64,000 nucleotides of DNA from Capitella teleta (Eukaryota > Annelida > Polychaeta > Capitellidae), in contig KB306104.1 in the NCBI GenBank assembly GCA_000328365.1, positions 483,689-547,688 on the forward strand, read 5' to 3'. Below are positions 1 through 11,350 of the stretch, piece by piece (the first letter of the stretch is position 1; every line of letters begins with the position of its first letter). The notes under the pieces were generated by a model. It was not told the DNA's origin and searched no databases. It was given only the letters and a program-made list of their open reading frames with translations. Both the position numbers and the translations under genes were made by a program.

Positions 1-1335
1 TGGATTGAAGGAAGTAACTGTTGCCTGTTCACAGATCATAAACCTCTGGTGTATGCTGTTTCGAAACGATCTGATTCCTGGTGTGCACGACAGCAGAGAC
101 ACTTGTCAGCCATTGCTGAATTCATTGGAGATGTGCAGCATCGCCCTGGTAAATCTAATACTGTCGCAGATTATCTTTCGTGAGATCCAGAAGCTCACGC
201 TATTACTCTTGGGGTTGATTACACGGCCCTTGCAGCAAGTCAAGTTACCTGCCCTACTGTCCAGGATTTCAAGACCTCCATCACTGGGATGCAACTCTCC
301 ATGCATCAAGTGTCCTCTAATGGCCCTCTCCTTCTTTGTGACATGTCTCTTGGCCATCCTCGTGTGGTAGTTTCAGATCCGTGACAACGGCGTATCTTTG
401 ATGTTATTCATGGGTTGTCTCACCCCGGGTGCTGTGGAACACAACGTCTGATCGGTTGTAACTTTGTTTGGCATCGAATGAGAGCTGACATAGCGAAGTG
501 GTGTCGTGAGTGTATTGCATGCCATTCTTCGAAGATTCAACATCATGTCAAGACCCCAGTACCCGAGGTATCTGCCCCTGATGTTGCTTTTAGCCATATT
601 CATGTTGATTTGGTTGGTTCGTTGCCGCCATGCAGAGGTTTCACTCATCTCTTTACTATAATTGACAGAACTACCCGATGGCCTGAGGCCATTCCCTGAA
701 GGAAACCCCTACTGCTGCTTGTGTTGATGCTCTATTCACAGGCTGGATCTCTCGTTTTGGTGTGCCAGTTCATATGACTTCTGATAGAGGGTCTCAATTC
801 ATTTCATGTTTATGGCGCAGTATGGCTGAAGATCTCGGGACTACTCTGCACAGAACCACCTCGTATCATCCTCAGAGCAACGGAATTGTGGAACGCATTC
901 ACCGATTGCTGAAGGCGTCTCTACGAGCTCGATTAAATGGCCCTGATTGGATGTCACACTTGCCTTGGGTGTTTCTTGGGTTACGTACTTGTCCTAAAGA
1001 TGACTCTAACATTTCTCCTGCAGAATCGGATGTTCATTGCTCCAAGCATTCAGAATACTTGTGCAATCATCCCAGTCAAACACCATGGTACTTCACCATC
1101 TTTTGTGCCCGTCAACTTGCAGTCAGCCAAGCATGTTTTTGTCCGGGTTGATTCGCATTGAGCGCCATTTCAACGTCCTTACCAGGGTCCCTTTCCTGTC
1201 GTTAGTGTGGACTCAAAAACCTGTACCTTTTTGATCCGTGGAGCTGAAAGTGTTATATCTCTCGACCGAGTCAAGATTGCTCATTTGCCTCCAGACCCTG
1301 TTTCAAACCTATCTTCCGACGCTGACACGTAGCCG
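1..1335 (+). mobile_element. Ty3/gypsy LTR retrotransposon, pol fragment (fossil)
   Basis: This is the 3' part of a gypsy-class pol gene, cut by the left window edge. In order it shows the end of an RNase H-like region with a TDHKPL-type motif, an H2C2-type zinc-binding linker (HxnHxnCxxC pattern near 410-530), the integrase catalytic core (near 540-1000, with the FTIIDRTTRWPEA-type and TSDRGSQF-type strings of the family) and an integrase C-terminal region reaching a terminator near 1330. The element is broken in a few places and no pair of LTRs is visible, so it is an old, dead copy. A 3' LTR may follow, but its limits cannot be set. Confidence 0.9.
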
Positions 1336-1954
1336 CCGCCGATTGGCCTTTTAGCCAGTCGTCGCCGATCGGTGCCGTCGGCTATCAGTCGATCACGCTA
1401 TCAGCGGCTCTCAGTCGATTCAATCAAAATATTTTACATTCAGTATTACAAGAAGTTATCATTTGTACAAGTCTTTATTTTGTTTATAGTATTGTTTATA
1501 TAATTAGCTACTCTGAGCTATCCGTGGAAGTAGATTTTTTTCCGTTTGCTTCATTAAAATTAATTTAATGATTTATACCATACTGTATATGTATGCTCAT
1601 ACATATACTGGGGTTGTCTCAAAATATATCGGACTGACATAGGATGCGCATCGCGCGGTATGTGTAAACTAGGGTTATTGTAAAACATTCCCTCATGAGA
1701 GAATCAATGGTTGCTAGCTACATGTATATTTTTGATATGTCTATTTACCTAGTATTTATCCAACCTTTTTTGATTGATTGTACTACTATAACAGCACTGC
1801 CGAACCCTAAAACAATTTGTATTGGCTTTTCCTGCCAGTTGGTTCATAACACTGCTTGTCTACATGCATTGCTTTTGTTGGTCTGAAAAATTAGTGGAAT
1901 TTTATTATTTTATTTTGAATTCGTTAAGCTATTGATTTCTTCTTTACTCCACAT
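1336..1954. other. Gene-free stretch, possible LTR remnant
   Basis: No coding region is recognised. The first ~100 bases are GC-rich with repeated GCCGATCGG- and CAGTCGAT-like words, and may be the start of the 3' LTR of the preceding gypsy element. The rest is AT-rich. Confidence 0.4.
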
Positions 1955-2330
1955 TTTAAACCTCTCGTTTTTAGAAGGAATCGTGCCTTGCAAAATGAAA
2001 ATAGCAAGGGTTTTACCATTGTTCAAGAAAAGTTTCTGAAAGAAATTTGTAACTACACACCCATTTCTCTCTTGTTCTAAAAAATTCTGGAGAAACTTGT
2101 CCACAAAAGATTGTACGATTACTTGTTGGTCAAAAATCTCCCTTCAGTTTGGCTTCCAACCAGGCAGAAACACAACCCAAGCACTGGTATCAGTAGTCGA
2201 CAGAATAAGCAGAGCATTTGAGCAGGGCGAAGTCACCATAGGTGTTCTGCTTGACTTTCAGAAGACATTCGACACTGTAAAACATAAAATTCTTCTCTAC
2301 AAGCTTTTGAGGTATAAAATCCGAAAAGAA
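1955..2330 (+). mobile_element. LINE reverse-transcriptase fragment
   Basis: Translation in shifting frames gives the N-terminal part of a non-LTR retrotransposon RT domain. It starts with a KIARVLPLFKK-like string, then a THPFLSCSKKFW(R)NL-like piece matching the usual NYRPISLL...KILEK block, then one clean open stretch (2124-2330). That stretch carries FGFQPGRNTTQALV and the VLLDFQKTFDTVKHKILLYKL block, which holds the first catalytic-aspartate motif (LDFxKAFDTVxH in the family). Frame changes in the first part and a missing downstream YADD region show a dead, truncated copy. The clade (CR1, Jockey or RTE-like) cannot be settled. Confidence 0.85.
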
Positions 2331-2399
2331 ACAGAGAAAACACACAGAACATACAAATTAGATGAGTACAGGATAACGATGCACTGAAAATTGTGCAAC

Positions 2400-2695
2400 T
2401 GTGTGTAGCGGGAAAAAAAATGTGTCCTCCGGGTCAACCTCTGCTCCAATCTGTCACTGAGCTCCTGGAACAGAGCTGGCTCAACTCGTACAATGTTGCG
2501 GAAGGATGCCACGTACATTCTCAACCCGCAGCTCCTCCATGAGCTGCTCGAACCACCCTTGCTCAGGTCGCCCGACAAACCACAGCCGCACCCACCACCT
2601 TCTCGGAACTGCCTGTCTCCTCCCAGCCTCCTCAACCCTGGCTCTTGCTACCGCGCGTTCAAGTTTCTGTCCTGGTCCAAGTGCAGCATTCATCC
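2400..2695 (-). mobile_element. PIF/Harbinger-like transposase fragment
   Basis: The minus strand encodes, across two frames, RRWWVRLWF...GWFEQLMEELR followed by FRNIVRVEPALFQELSDRLEQRLTRR. This follows the N-terminal block of animal Harbinger/HARBI1-type transposases (RRxWWVRPW...LMxEL...FxNFxRMxPxxFxELLxRV). No DDE catalytic portion is seen, so this is a broken remnant, probably of a longer element. No terminal repeats could be identified. The family assignment rests on remembered motif order, not on a search. Confidence 0.65.
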
Positions 2696-2829
2696 CCCTC
2701 AGGGTCTGCTACTCTCAACATGTGTGCCATGACTGCCAACTCCCAAACTCTAAGAATTTTGATGATAATAATGATGTGCTCCCTGTGAAGATCTGGATGG
2801 AATGTGATAATGTTGGGATAACTCACCCA

Positions 2830-3260
2830 TCCCCCCCCAAAAAAAAAAAAAATATATAAAAATAAAAAAATACCCTCAGTACCGCCAATTAATACACAGC
2901 CAGTCGGTACCGAGCGTACACAACGTGTGGACAATGCGTAGACGTGCGTAGACGTGCGTGGATAAGGCGTGACCATACGTACACATGCGGGAACATACTG
3001 CACATACTGCACATGGTCGTGAGTGATGCGTAAACATTACGTGACATAGCGTGGGCAAAGGTCGTGAAAAAGTGCTTGGAGATACTGCTCCATACTTCGT
3101 GATAATTAGCTTGATCGTAGACAAGACGTAGACGAGACGTGGAAAAAACCATTTTCTGAATTTTTCTCGCGTATCTCCGCGCTAATGCATACGGGTACAT
3201 ATGGGGCCCATACGTGGCACAATAGCGTGATAGTGTGATAGGAACATTAGTGTACACACA
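2830..3260. repeat. C/A homopolymer run, then CGTG-rich repetitive tract
   Basis: A run of C then A (about 2831-2853) is followed by ~370 bases dense in short words such as GCGTAGACGTG, ACGTGCG, TGCGTG and CATACGTAC. One unit, TGCGTAGACG, repeats directly near 2936-2956. The tract has almost no stops on the minus strand, but its composition explains that better than a gene does. It may be a decayed satellite or the inside of a DNA transposon. Confidence 0.4.
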
Positions 3261-3411
3261 GCAGACTTAAATTGGTATTTGAATGAATGAAAGAAAGAGT
3301 TATTTTCTATAGCGTAAAATCCAAATACTTGCTCTTCGAACGCTAATAGTCTAATACAATATACGAGATGAAATTACATAAAAGAAAAAAAGTGGGTCTT
3401 GAAATGTAGGC

Positions 3412-3812
3412 CTATTATTTTTTTTATTTTTTTTATTTTTTTAAATTCAACAGTTTGTGCATGCTTGACAAGTGGTGGCAAAGAATTAAAAAGGAAGGGT
3501 CTAATATAAATATAAGTAAAACATGAGGTTTTGACGAGGTGAGACCGAGTCAATGGAAAGCGGAGATGTAGTTCCTGACAGGTTTTAAATGTTCGATTTG
3601 GCACATTTACATGAACTAAGTCGCACAGGTTCTGCGGTGCGTCACCAGTTAAGGCTTTGTATATCAGCATTCAGCAGGCAGACTTTGAAACGTATGCGCT
3701 GCTCCACTGGGAGCCAATATAGCGCTCGCAGAATGGGGGACATGTGGTCGCGACGGTCGGCACCTGTGAGCAGACGCGGCAGAGGCGTAGCCAGAGTGGG
3801 GCGGCTTGCGGC
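3412..3812 (-). mobile_element. LINE 3' end (CR1/L2/Rex-like), 5'-truncated
   Basis: On the minus strand the sequence encodes RRDHMSPILRALYWLPVEQRI and, after a frame change near 3660, LIYKALTGDAPQNLCDLVHV...FNSLPPLVKHA. This is the standard C-terminal thumb/tail of many chordate and invertebrate LINE ORF2 proteins (HITPVLxxLHWLPVxxRI, then LxYKxLxGxAPxYLxDL, then LWNSLP). The minus-strand 3' end runs into an A-rich (AATAAAA)n-like tail near 3412-3445. It is a dead, 5'-truncated insertion. Confidence 0.85.
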
Positions 3813-3818
3813 CCGGGG

Positions 3819-3854
<36 letters not shown>
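3776..3854. repeat. Interspersed-repeat edge with 36-base poly(A)
   Basis: The words GAGGCGTAGCCAGAGTGGGG (3783-3802) precede an uninterrupted run of 36 A (3819-3854). A related word on the other strand, AGTGGCGTAACCAG, occurs at 8585-8598. This suggests the same repeat family in two places, here with an A tail. Confidence 0.45.
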
Positions 3855-3857
<3 letters not shown>

Positions 3858-3859
3858 GA

Positions 3860-4681
3860 TTGTTTGCTTGAATTGATTTCTCTGAAGATGATTCCTTTTG
3901 CAAGCTTCATTAGAACTGTCATGTAGATGTATTATTATTATTAGTATTGTTTTATTATTGTTATTATAAATATTATTATCATTATATAATTCAGCTGAGA
4001 GCAATTCAAGATTATAATCACTAAGGGAGCTGCATGAATTCCCTATTTTATGGTGACCTTAGTCATCTATATAACAACATTGTATTATTCATTTCCACCC
4101 ATTCAGGAATGGCAGCTTCATAGATATAATTATAGCAGCGGTCGGCATCTCATATTGGGCGGAGGGCAGGGGGGTCCGAGGCTTGCTTGGCAGTTTTACA
4201 TGTACTTATAAAAAATACCAATATCACACAAACAATGACCGAAGACACGTTTTGTTTTCCCAAGACATTTAATGCATACAATTGATATGTGATTTGTAAA
4301 TATTTCAGAGGCGACGCTTCTTCTGACGATACCAATCACTGGCAGCTTCCTGGCAGGGAAACTCAGTTGACTAATCTGGGCGCAAGAAAAACAAAAGAGC
4401 ATTACGGTTATACTCAATACATTTTGGTTTTAGCTCCTTTTGAAACTGTAATTACATGTATACTAGTAGTCGTCACATAGTGTTGCGTCTTCAAGAGTCA
4501 GAGCCCTCGCGATGGGGCAGGTGCGTCCCATCGCCATTATTATCCTTGTAGGCCTAACCAAGGATGCCAGCCCTGGTAACAGCTTGCCGCATTCTTGTGG
4601 AATTCATTACATATCAAAATGTTCAACATTCAGTTTAGTGAACAGTGAGTTTAGGTGCGATCACCTCTGATCTAGCTTCCT

Positions 4682-4720
<39 letters not shown>

Positions 4721-5705
4721 GCCACAAATGAATAACTGAAATGACACTGAAATTGTGAATCTCAATTCCGTTAATCTGCATATCGGCAAAGCTCTAGCGT
4801 GACTGAGGTAAATGCACGTAGTTCGAGACACAAATGAAAAAGTTGATTACTGAGTAATTAAGGCTCACAGTGGATCAAAACCTCAATGGGAAATGGGCAT
4901 TGCCATTATCATAATTCATGTGCATTTTCGTCAAGTCAGCTATCGCTCCAACACATTTCGGTACAGACAGACAGACAAACACACATTGACACAAAACAAG
5001 CGACATAGGGGATTTTTTTTTTTTTCTCGGAAAAAAAAAATCGGTGAAGACTTTCTTTCTCGAAAAAAAAAAATTATATAATTAATTTGCTGTTAAGAGC
5101 CCGGTTGCTGAGGCCCTGATAAAGACTGACTGCACCCTGGTGTGTCGAACATTTTAGGAACTTGAGCCTTTGAGGAAGTTATCTACTAGCTTCTGAGCTT
5201 GTGTCTACTGCTTGCAGATTCGAAGGTGATTCATTTCCCTCTGTTATAATTATATATTTCTAGTACTTTATTCACATCATTCAGCTATCTTGGGGATATA
5301 ATTATCAATATACTTATATAGAGGCCTAGTACGAGGTTAGTCATGTTTATGATGTTGTGACAAAATAGCTATACGTGTTTTCTTCCATATTTTAATAATT
5401 GTTGAGTACATCGTATACAGTCAATGAGTTATGCTGTCATCCCTGATTAACCAGACAGGGCCTCACAGGGTTGTTCCCAGTGATTCTGGTTGCATTAACG
5501 ATGGAGTCTAAACTGTCGAAATCATCTCAAATTCAAATGTGGTCTCTATGGTATAAGATTTTTGTTCAACTATGAAAATAAAATACAAACATACTGACAT
5601 AATACTAATTATGTATGTACATGCTCTCATCTTTCTTGACATTCAAATTAAATTTCATTCATTCACTCGTGTCTATAATTATGATCTATTAAATTGCATC
5701 TCTCC
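3860..5705. other. Gene-free AT-rich stretch
   Basis: No gene is recognised on either strand. The stretch holds ATT-rich microsatellite-like sequence near 3930-3985, a ~31-base poly(T) near 4687-4717, and two A/T homopolymer clusters near 5010-5075. Short open frames here look random. Confidence 0.5.
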
Positions 5706-5708
5706 GAT

Positions 5709-5882
5709 TCAATTCACTTTCCACTCAGTCATGGTGTCAATGAAGTCCATCAGTTCTCCATTGGCATTATGTGGCCAAGGTTTTCCAGCCTCTGTCTCAT
5801 CTTGTGAAAATATTCTGTACGTGTAGAAGATGAAGAGTTGTTCTCCTTTCAGTCTATTTTCATGTTTAAAGTGGCCAACAGA
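5709..5882 (-). pseudogene. Orphan terminal coding-like frame
   Basis: An open frame of about 57 codons on the minus strand ends in TGA at 5709-5711. It encodes a peptide containing GEQLFIFYTYRIF and, at its end, ELMDFIDTMTEWKVN. An AG preceded by a weak pyrimidine tract lies at its upstream edge. The residue mix (W, D, E, F in balanced use) looks like a real protein C-terminus, but the family is not recognised. Upstream exons would have to lie inside the oppositely oriented thioesterase gene, so a pseudogene or exon relic is more likely than a live gene. Confidence 0.3.
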
Positions 5883-6033
5883 CTGAATAACCAGTCCTCA
5901 TCTGAAATTGGCTCTTCTTTGTTTGTTTGTTTTTTTTGGGGTTTTTTTTTCTAATCATAAATTTATATGTCTATAGTCAGAGCTCTGTAAAACATTTGTT
6001 GTTGCATTTCTAGATCAATCAAATAAGTTTGAG

Positions 6034-7382
6034 ATGATCGATGAAATGTGTGTTCCGGTGATATCGCCTGAGAAAAATCATGGACGTATCTCCATTCCTC
6101 TCTTCATACGCGATCGGTTCAATCGCAAAGGTATGTTGTCTTCAATCTATTGACCTGTCATATTTCAGTCTATTGCTCTATGTACTCGTTCAAGTACACA
6201 ATATGTGTCTGTGTGATGGTAATTATTGCTCAATTGAAAAGTTCATCAAGATTTAATCATTTTATGAAATGTAATCATAACTTATCATCTGCTTACAATC
6301 AAGACACTGAATTTAGGCAATTAATTCAGGCAAAAAGCTTTCCAAGTACAGCCATAAATATATAACATTATAGGTCACCTTATCTATTCACGCTTCTCTC
6401 CAATGGGGAAAAAAAGACCTTCATTATCCATTGTTTTAATATTTATGCTCACAGTTATCAGTCTGTGTTTCGGTGTAAGTTAATTTTTTGTCTACTCATT
6501 GGTCCTTAGATGTTCAGCTTCATCGCAGCTCTCTCAAAAGGCGCATGAGTTAGAATAAAGAGTTTCCTCTGACAAATAGTGAAGAATATGCTCTTCAAAT
6601 TGCTCATCAATGTCTGTATTTTTCTGTTCCCAGACCACATCTCAATCACGTCCATTCTCAAGTTTATCCTGGAGCCGGCAATTAGCATCTTTAAGCATCC
6701 AGAATTCATAACTAATCAATTGGACCATTCAAAATTCCTGCCTGTCCTAACTGCTCAGGAGTTCCACTTCCACAAAAGTCTGCATAACAGTGCATCGATT
6801 TGGCTGCAGCAAGGAGGCTTTAACAGAACGACCCTCCACTTGCACCTGAGGCAATTCGGCAGAATTTCATATATGCCGCAGTATGAATTATACTCTGATA
6901 ACCAACTGCTTATATCTGGGAAACATCATGTTGTTTATGTTGATCAATGTTCGAGGGTTCCGATAAGTATCCCTGAGGCACTGAAGCGTCGATTATTGCA
7001 GTCATCCACCGAGAGGATGGAGTTCCCCCAGCGTCCTCTGAATGCACGCTGCCAGCAACTCCGCATTCGGCCAAGTGATTTGGACTATAATTTTCATACA
7101 AATTCTGCTGTGTATTTCCAACTCGTACACAACATAGCCACCACTCTGTCTGTGGAAGAAAATGCATTTGAGTTTTTTGAGGGAGATTTGGCTAACTATT
7201 TGTTAAAATCAGTTAAAAACCGTTTCACTGGTGAGACCAAGATGGGTGACCTACTTGATTGCTATGTTTGGCAAGATGCGCAAAATCCTCTTCTGTTGCA
7301 TGGACAGCTTGTGAAACAAGACAAAGTTATCTTCTTCTGCTCAATGTTATTCTATCCTGCTCTTCAATCTGCTAAACTTTAA
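6034..7382 (+). CDS. Double-hotdog acyl thioesterase-like protein, diverged copy 1
   Basis: There are two exons, 6034-6130 and 6634-7382, joined by a phase-1 GT-AG intron, giving 281 residues. The C-terminal half carries a hotdog (4HBT/FatA-type) block with RIRPSDLDYNFHTNSAVYF, in which the usual DxDxNxHxNNxxY signature is kept except that the second N is S. The N-terminal half aligns with hotdog 1 of the neighbour at 8657 and includes a shared PEFITNQL / PKFITNDL string. Family members hydrolyse acyl thioesters of CoA or carrier protein; the substrate here is unknown. A 3' splice site (TTTCTAG) ends at 6013, 20 nt before the chosen ATG, and the frame stays open across it, so the protein could start in an upstream exon. 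The changed signature and relaxed sequence suggest altered or weakened activity. Confidence 0.75.
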
Positions 7383-7796
7383 TTATGTATATTTTGTTTT
7401 GCATTGAAAAATCTTCTAAATTAAAATTACTGGATTTTTAAATGTATGGTTTTTTATTGTGTATGACGTCTTGCTTGTAAAACATTGCACATACTATTGC
7501 TTTACTGAGTCTTCTTTGCCTTATAAATGCTGTTTTTTATTTACCATTCTGTTAAGCGCTACTGAACCTTTTATTGTAAATTATGGCGCCATGAAAATAA
7601 TTTAATTTCATTCTCTGCTGCTGTGATAAAAGCGCCTAGTGTTCTTCTCAATCTGACTTGTTTTCTTTTAATATATTATATGAAGACGTGAAGATTGCCT
7701 TCGACATCATATTTAGAAAAACTACTTTTTTTATTAATCAGTTAATGAAAAGTTAAAACAAGTACATGTATTCATTTTCATGTAATAGGCCATTTT
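7383..7796. other. 3' flank of thioesterase copy 1
   Basis: AT-rich sequence with no gene. ATTAAA at 7421-7426 is a possible polyadenylation signal for the upstream gene. Confidence 0.4.
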
Positions 7797-8345
7797 TTGT
7801 GTACAGTACAATGCGCTGCTCTGTAGTCTCCCTGCTTCATCGACCGCCAGGCTTCAGCGCATTCAGAATATAGCGGCACGAATTGTCACGCAAACTAGAA
7901 GTTTCCAACATATCACTCCAATCCTACGTGAACTACACTGGTTATCGATTGTCAAGCGAATTGATTTTAAAATTGCACTCCTGGTGTTTAAATGCATAAA
8001 CAACGTGGCTCCTGTGTATCTGTGTGACCTGATTCATCTTTATGCTTCAAGTCGAGTGCTAAGATCGGCCTCGACTTGTATGCTCGTCACTCCACGGCAC
8101 GCCAGCAACATTCATCGTCGCGCTTTTAGTGTTTGTGGCCCACTTTTATGGAACTCACTTCCAGTGAACATTTGATGTGAAAGTAATCTAAACATTTTTA
8201 AATGCCACCTCCAAACGTTTTTATTCACACAGTATTTTAATCCCTGATGAACTCACATGAATGTTTTACTTTTTAATGCATGTACAGCGCGTCTGAGCAT
8301 TTTTAAAATGGAATATCGCTATATAAAATAAATTTATTATTATTA
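7797..8345 (+). mobile_element. LINE 3' end (CR1/L2-like) with (ATT)n tail
   Basis: Translation gives AARIVTQTRSFQHITPILRE, LHWLSIVKRIDFKIALLVFK and CINNVAPVYLCDLIHLY, then RRAFSVCGPLLWNSLP, the C-terminal block of LINE ORF2 proteins. The open frame is intact from about 7850 to a stop at 8173. The element ends in a 3' UTR with CAGCGCGTCTGAGCATTTTT (8285-8304), CGCTATATAAAATAAAT and an ATT-repeat tail. It is inserted between the two tandem thioesterase genes and is strongly 5'-truncated. Confidence 0.9.
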
Positions 8346-8523
8346 AATTTATTACAGTACACACAACTGGCCTATTACACGAAAATGAATGCACAACTCA
8401 CGTATTTATGCTAGTACAGTACTAGTATAAATACATGAGTGATGTATTTAGTATTTACATAATTTATATTATGTGGGTACATTTAATTATGGAGAAAAAC
8501 AGGAAGGCACTACTAGTATATTA

Positions 8524-8570
8524 GTAGAGGTGGCATGCATGATATAGTATATCATGCATGCCACCTCTAC
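8524..8570. repeat. Perfect 47-bp palindrome
   Basis: Two 23-base arms (8524-8546 and 8548-8570) are exact reverse complements around a single G at 8547. The centre of the arms carries GGCATGCATGATATA. It lies in the 5' flank of thioesterase copy 2 and is followed by repeat-like sequence with GCCACTGAG. It may be the tip of a foldback or MITE-type element, or a recent inverted duplication. Confidence 0.85.
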
Positions 8571-8656
8571 CGCCACGCCCTAGCTGGTTACGCCACTGAG
8601 CACTTGTCACTTTTAATTTAATTCATTCATTTGATTTGTTTTTGTTTTTCAGAGCT

Positions 8657-9712
8657 ATGGCGAGAGAGCAGTTAGATCTACCAGCTGATCTCGGCTGGAA
8701 TAAAATGTACATTCCTGAACATATGCCGAGTCTGACCTTCATACGAACTCATCTCTTCGATCACGAGGACTTCAACAGAGCATGTATGAATAATACATGC
8801 GTCCAGCAATCTTTTTTTCATTTCCATTTGCTTTAATTTGTCTTTCAATGAATTATATCATAGAATTACTAGTATAACCAGTGAGCATTTGCTCTACAGT
8901 GTGTTCCTGTTTTGCTGTAATTTTTGTTCAAATGCAGTTTCATCTTTTCAGCTCGCATCTCAATGCAGCGGATTGCTGGCTACATGCAGTGGTCTGGTAA
9001 TGTGGTGAACCAACCGAAATTCATCACCAACGACTTGTTCAAAAATAACACGCACCGGCCATTTGCCACTTCCATGGAATACACAATGCATCCACCACTG
9101 TACGAAGTCTCTGCTGATTGGCAAAGGAGTCCATGCATCATTCCGTCCCTAATTTCGACCCGCCTCGTCTCGACCGGACGCTCGACTGTTGACCTTGAAA
9201 CCACAATTTCTACCGTAGATTCGAAACAACTTCTTGCATCACTAAAATGCAAGTTTACCTTTGTTGATTTGCAAACCCGCAAAAGTGATGTGCTACCCGA
9301 GAGCTTCAAAAGAGCGGTTTCGAAATACCCAACGACCCAAGGGCTGGGCAGATTCACGCCAGTTGAACGACCTCCTGATGTGTTCCAGTATTCATTCAGA
9401 GTTCGACCAAGTGACACAGATTTCAATAAACACACAAATAATGCCAGTTACCTCCAGTGGTGCCTGGATACAGCTTCTATTGCTTTCCTGGAGGGTCGTC
9501 TTAGCAGTTTCACCAGAGACCCTCTCTATTTTGACGTATATCAGATGAGCATGTGGTACGTGGGCGAGTCCTTCATGGGATCTCTTCTCAGCTGTTCAGT
9601 TTGGCCCGATCAGAAAAATCTTCTCATGCTGCATTTTGTTATTGAATCCAAGGGAAAAATACTCTTTCATTGTTGCATTGAGTTTTATTCTAGCCGCATT
9701 TCTAAGCTATGA
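8657..9712 (+). CDS. Double-hotdog acyl thioesterase-like protein, copy 2
   Basis: There are two exons, 8657-8783 and 8952-9712, with a phase-1 intron in the same place as in copy 1, giving 295 residues. Hotdog 1 spans roughly residues 85-165 and ends in a FVDLQTRKSDVLPESFKRAV block, like the VxRxTxRPxPIPxxL string of the family. Hotdog 2 begins near residue 188 and has RVRPSDTDFNKHTNNASYLQ, with D197, D199, N201, H203, N205 and N206 in the positions typical of 4HBT/FatA enzymes. No transit or signal peptide is evident. The ATG lies 4 nt after a strong 3' splice site (TTTGTTTTTCAG), so the message has an upstream exon or a trans-spliced leader. The intact signature makes this the more likely active member of the tandem pair. 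The natural substrate is unknown. Confidence 0.82.
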
Positions 9713-11350
9713 AATACTAGTACATTTAAGCAGTTAATATAATTAATGCAATTGAACTATGCAATTGAATTATATATATGTATATGATTATGCACCTACT
9801 TGTACACGCATTCATTACAAAACATGGCAATTATGTTGAGCATTTTTACTTGCATACCGGTTACATATAATATGTACATGTACTGGTATTTTCTATTGAA
9901 TACATCATTTTTACAATTATTATTGAATCATATACTGAACAAATTCATTCAATAAGTCTTTCAATTTCATGATTAATTGTGTTTTGTGTTGTTTTTCTGT
10001 CAGAATAAATTGTAATTAATTATTAATTAGACCAGTTGATGTTGATGACAGTTGATCAATGATTTTTCCTGCTACTGTTATCAGTTATATGGTTATTCAA
10101 TTTTAATACAGTGAGAGTATCAGATATGTATACACTGAGTGCTCATCAAACTCACGCAAACATTTTTGGAGTGAAACAGCATAAATTTTGAGAAACACTA
10201 GAAGTTAAGATAATGTTTCATGTAAATGTCTACACTTGTGTCGATCACTGCATTTCAAAGAATCTGAAAGACATTTTCAAATAGGATTGTAAAATGGGCA
10301 ATTAGCCAATTACACGTGCTCTTAATCAGAATGTTTGCAGTGTATCATAAAAACATTACGAAGGGCGGCAAAAGAATCCGAGGTCATAACGTCTAAACAG
10401 CTGCATAACACCGCGTTTTTACTGCGAGGTAGCCTTGGGTCCGAATGATCGCTTCGAAAACAACTCCGATTTTCACTTTGAACAGGAAACTTGAACATCA
10501 TTAGAGGTACTCTAACTCTGTATTTGCAATTCCTCGTATCTTTCAAATCCAATGTTTCATTAGGAATAGATATGTTCGAATGTCAAGTAATCGTTTTCTG
10601 CAGTTCACGTGACAGGGTGAGTGACACTGACTCACTAGTCTCGCCGAGACTGGGAGTCAACCTATCACTATCTGTATCACATGACTTCCAACTTTTTATT
10701 GTTTGCATGCATATGCATTTATGGCACTTACGCGATTTGACTGGTGAACTTTGCTTGAGGTCATGAGCTGATGCAGGGACCAAGTAACCATTGGCCAGGG
10801 CATATAAAATATAAATGAAATATTATTTATATTATATACAGATATTACTTGGTTAGTTTATAGTTGAGGAGAAGAATTTCAATGAATTTTGTTTCACTAT
10901 GAATGAGCGTTAACACAGCAACAAGCTCTTTCACTGTCTGAACATGAAATCTAAACATTTAGATTTTGACTCCTTGTCAATCATTTGTTCCTGGGAAATT
11001 TCATTATTACACCATATAAATCATAAAATGCACTAGAGATTCTTCTATGAAAAAAATTTACTGCAATGTAAGAGGCACGTTCATATATATGATAAATTAA
11101 AATGTATTTGACTAAAGCTATACTGCCTTTGGTTGGTGCCAAGCGAATTTAAATTATGTTATGGATCCGAAGGATTTTTTAAGAGAAGCTAATATTTTCT
11201 GGGGGTGATAGAGCTTTAATATTTTCAGAGGACAGTTACTGATATTTCTGGAGATTACTACAATTTCATTGTTATTGTTAGCATAGCTTTTTCAGATCCA
11301 AAACCTCTGAAATGATGACTACCCACTGAACATCTGAAGGACGCAAGACA
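9713..11350. other. Intergenic, 3' flank of thioesterase 2 and upstream region of GDAP2
   Basis: No further gene is recognised. AATAAA at 10004-10009 may polyadenylate the thioesterase message. Short frames on both strands near 10,320-10,780 show no family likeness. The last ~100 bases are probably GDAP2 promoter and 5' UTR; no TATA box is obvious. Confidence 0.5.

Noticed and set aside
2889-3257. 122-codon minus-strand frame
   Set aside because: It arises from CGTG-rich repetitive DNA; the peptide has no domain.
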